Below, in pieces: positions 6,878 to 7,052 of a stretch of DNA of 7,052 bases. The position numbers and the translations under genes were made by a program. Origin of the DNA: Candidatus Zhuqueibacterota bacterium (lineage in GTDB: Bacteria; SM23-31). How positions within the stretch are numbered: the stretch's first letter is position 1; every line of letters starts with the position of its first letter. The notes below the pieces were generated by a model. It searched no databases. It saw nothing but the letters and a program-made list of their open reading frames with translations, and was not told where the DNA came from. The DNA lies in the NCBI GenBank assembly GCA_022562855.1, contig JADFON010000091.1, forward strand, positions 1 to 7,052, in the 5' to 3' direction.

Positions 6878-7052
6878 ATGAATGAATTCATTATCGTTAT
6901 CCGCCCTAAAAACGACAAGGGTGACCTGGTAAGACTGCTGGCAACCCAATGCAAGCACATGAATTATAACATTGACAGCATAAGACTGAAAAACAACATG
7001 ATCTTTGATATCTCCGTAGAAGATATGGAGCTGTATAATTCCATATGGCTTG
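6878..7052 (+). CDS. Start of an unrecognised protein, cut off by the window edge
   Basis: An open frame of 58 codons starts at ATG 6878 and continues past the edge. Upstream in frame there is a TGA at 6854 and no other usual start codon, so 6878 is the earliest possible start; the only purine-rich sequence (GAGG, 6872-6875) is too close to be an ideal ribosome binding site. The visible part predicts a beta strand (EFIIVIRP), a charged turn with NDKGD, a helix (LVRLLATQCKHM), then NYNIDSIRL and more strand. That beta-alpha-beta order with a D-x-G-x-L turn and an N-I-x-S-I strand recalls ACT domains, which bind small regulatory ligands, but this is only a pattern impression. Codon use differs from the efflux genes: five of six leucines are CTG, and AAC and ATC are favoured. 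It probably belongs to a separate transcription unit. Confidence 0.5.
   Translation, partial: MNEFIIVIRPKNDKGDLVRLLATQCKHMNYNIDSIRLKNNMIFDISVEDMELYNSIWL

Noticed and set aside
6881-6892. 12-bp palindrome AATGAATTCATT at codons 2-5 of the last gene
   Set aside because: It lies within coding sequence and is of a length expected by chance; no other support for a binding site.
6728-6958. Minus-strand frame of 76 codons crossing the gap and the last gene
   Set aside because: It overlaps a more plausible plus-strand gene, has no ribosome binding site or family pattern, and is composed largely of AT-rich non-coding sequence.

Overview
The window carries a tripartite RND efflux operon on the + strand, very probably for metal export. 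The order is a small His-rich exported protein, a TolC/CzcC-type outer-membrane channel, a CzcB/CusB-type lipoprotein adaptor, and a CzcA/CusA-like RND pump. All four genes are complete, intact and co-directional. A fifth, unrecognised reading frame starts near the right end and runs off the window.

Organism: the outer-membrane factor and periplasmic adaptor require a double-membrane (Gram-negative type) bacterium. Base composition is moderate to slightly AT-rich, judged by eye. Three of the genes have clear purine-rich Shine-Dalgarno (SD) sites (AAGGAGG, GAGAGGA, AAGGAG), and the channel gene starts with TTG. Protein style, including a lipoprotein adaptor with an extra Ig-like domain, suggests the FCB/Bacteroidota-Ignavibacteriota-Calditrichota neighbourhood. 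This is an impression and not a proven placement; strong SD sites are unusual for typical Bacteroidetes.

Layout: 1-83 is an AT-rich upstream region with a perfect 16-bp palindrome at 21-36. 84-539 encodes the His-rich exported protein. 540-636 is a 97-nt gap. 637-1890 is the channel, 1927-3459 the adaptor and 3513-6611 the pump. 6612-6877 is non-coding and contains a GC-rich palindrome inside a looser dyad. 6878 to the end is the start of an unknown protein with an ACT-like look and different codon use.

How the genes work together: the pump (12 membrane segments, proton-driven) should load substrate from the periplasm or inner membrane. The lipid-anchored adaptor would bridge it to the outer-membrane channel. 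Histidine clusters in the first gene product and at the extreme C-terminus of the adaptor point to a metal substrate handled in the periplasm. The pump lacks the three-methionine Cu(I)/Ag(I) site of CusA, and its proton-relay residues resemble drug (HAE) pumps more than CusA, so copper specificity should not be assumed. No dedicated regulator, P-type ATPase or CusF-like chaperone gene is visible in the window.

Nothing here is a demonstrably new system. The more unusual points are the His-rich leading gene, the adaptor's extra N-terminal domain and His tail, the mixed pump signature, and several small palindromes or RNA hairpins in the non-coding gaps.
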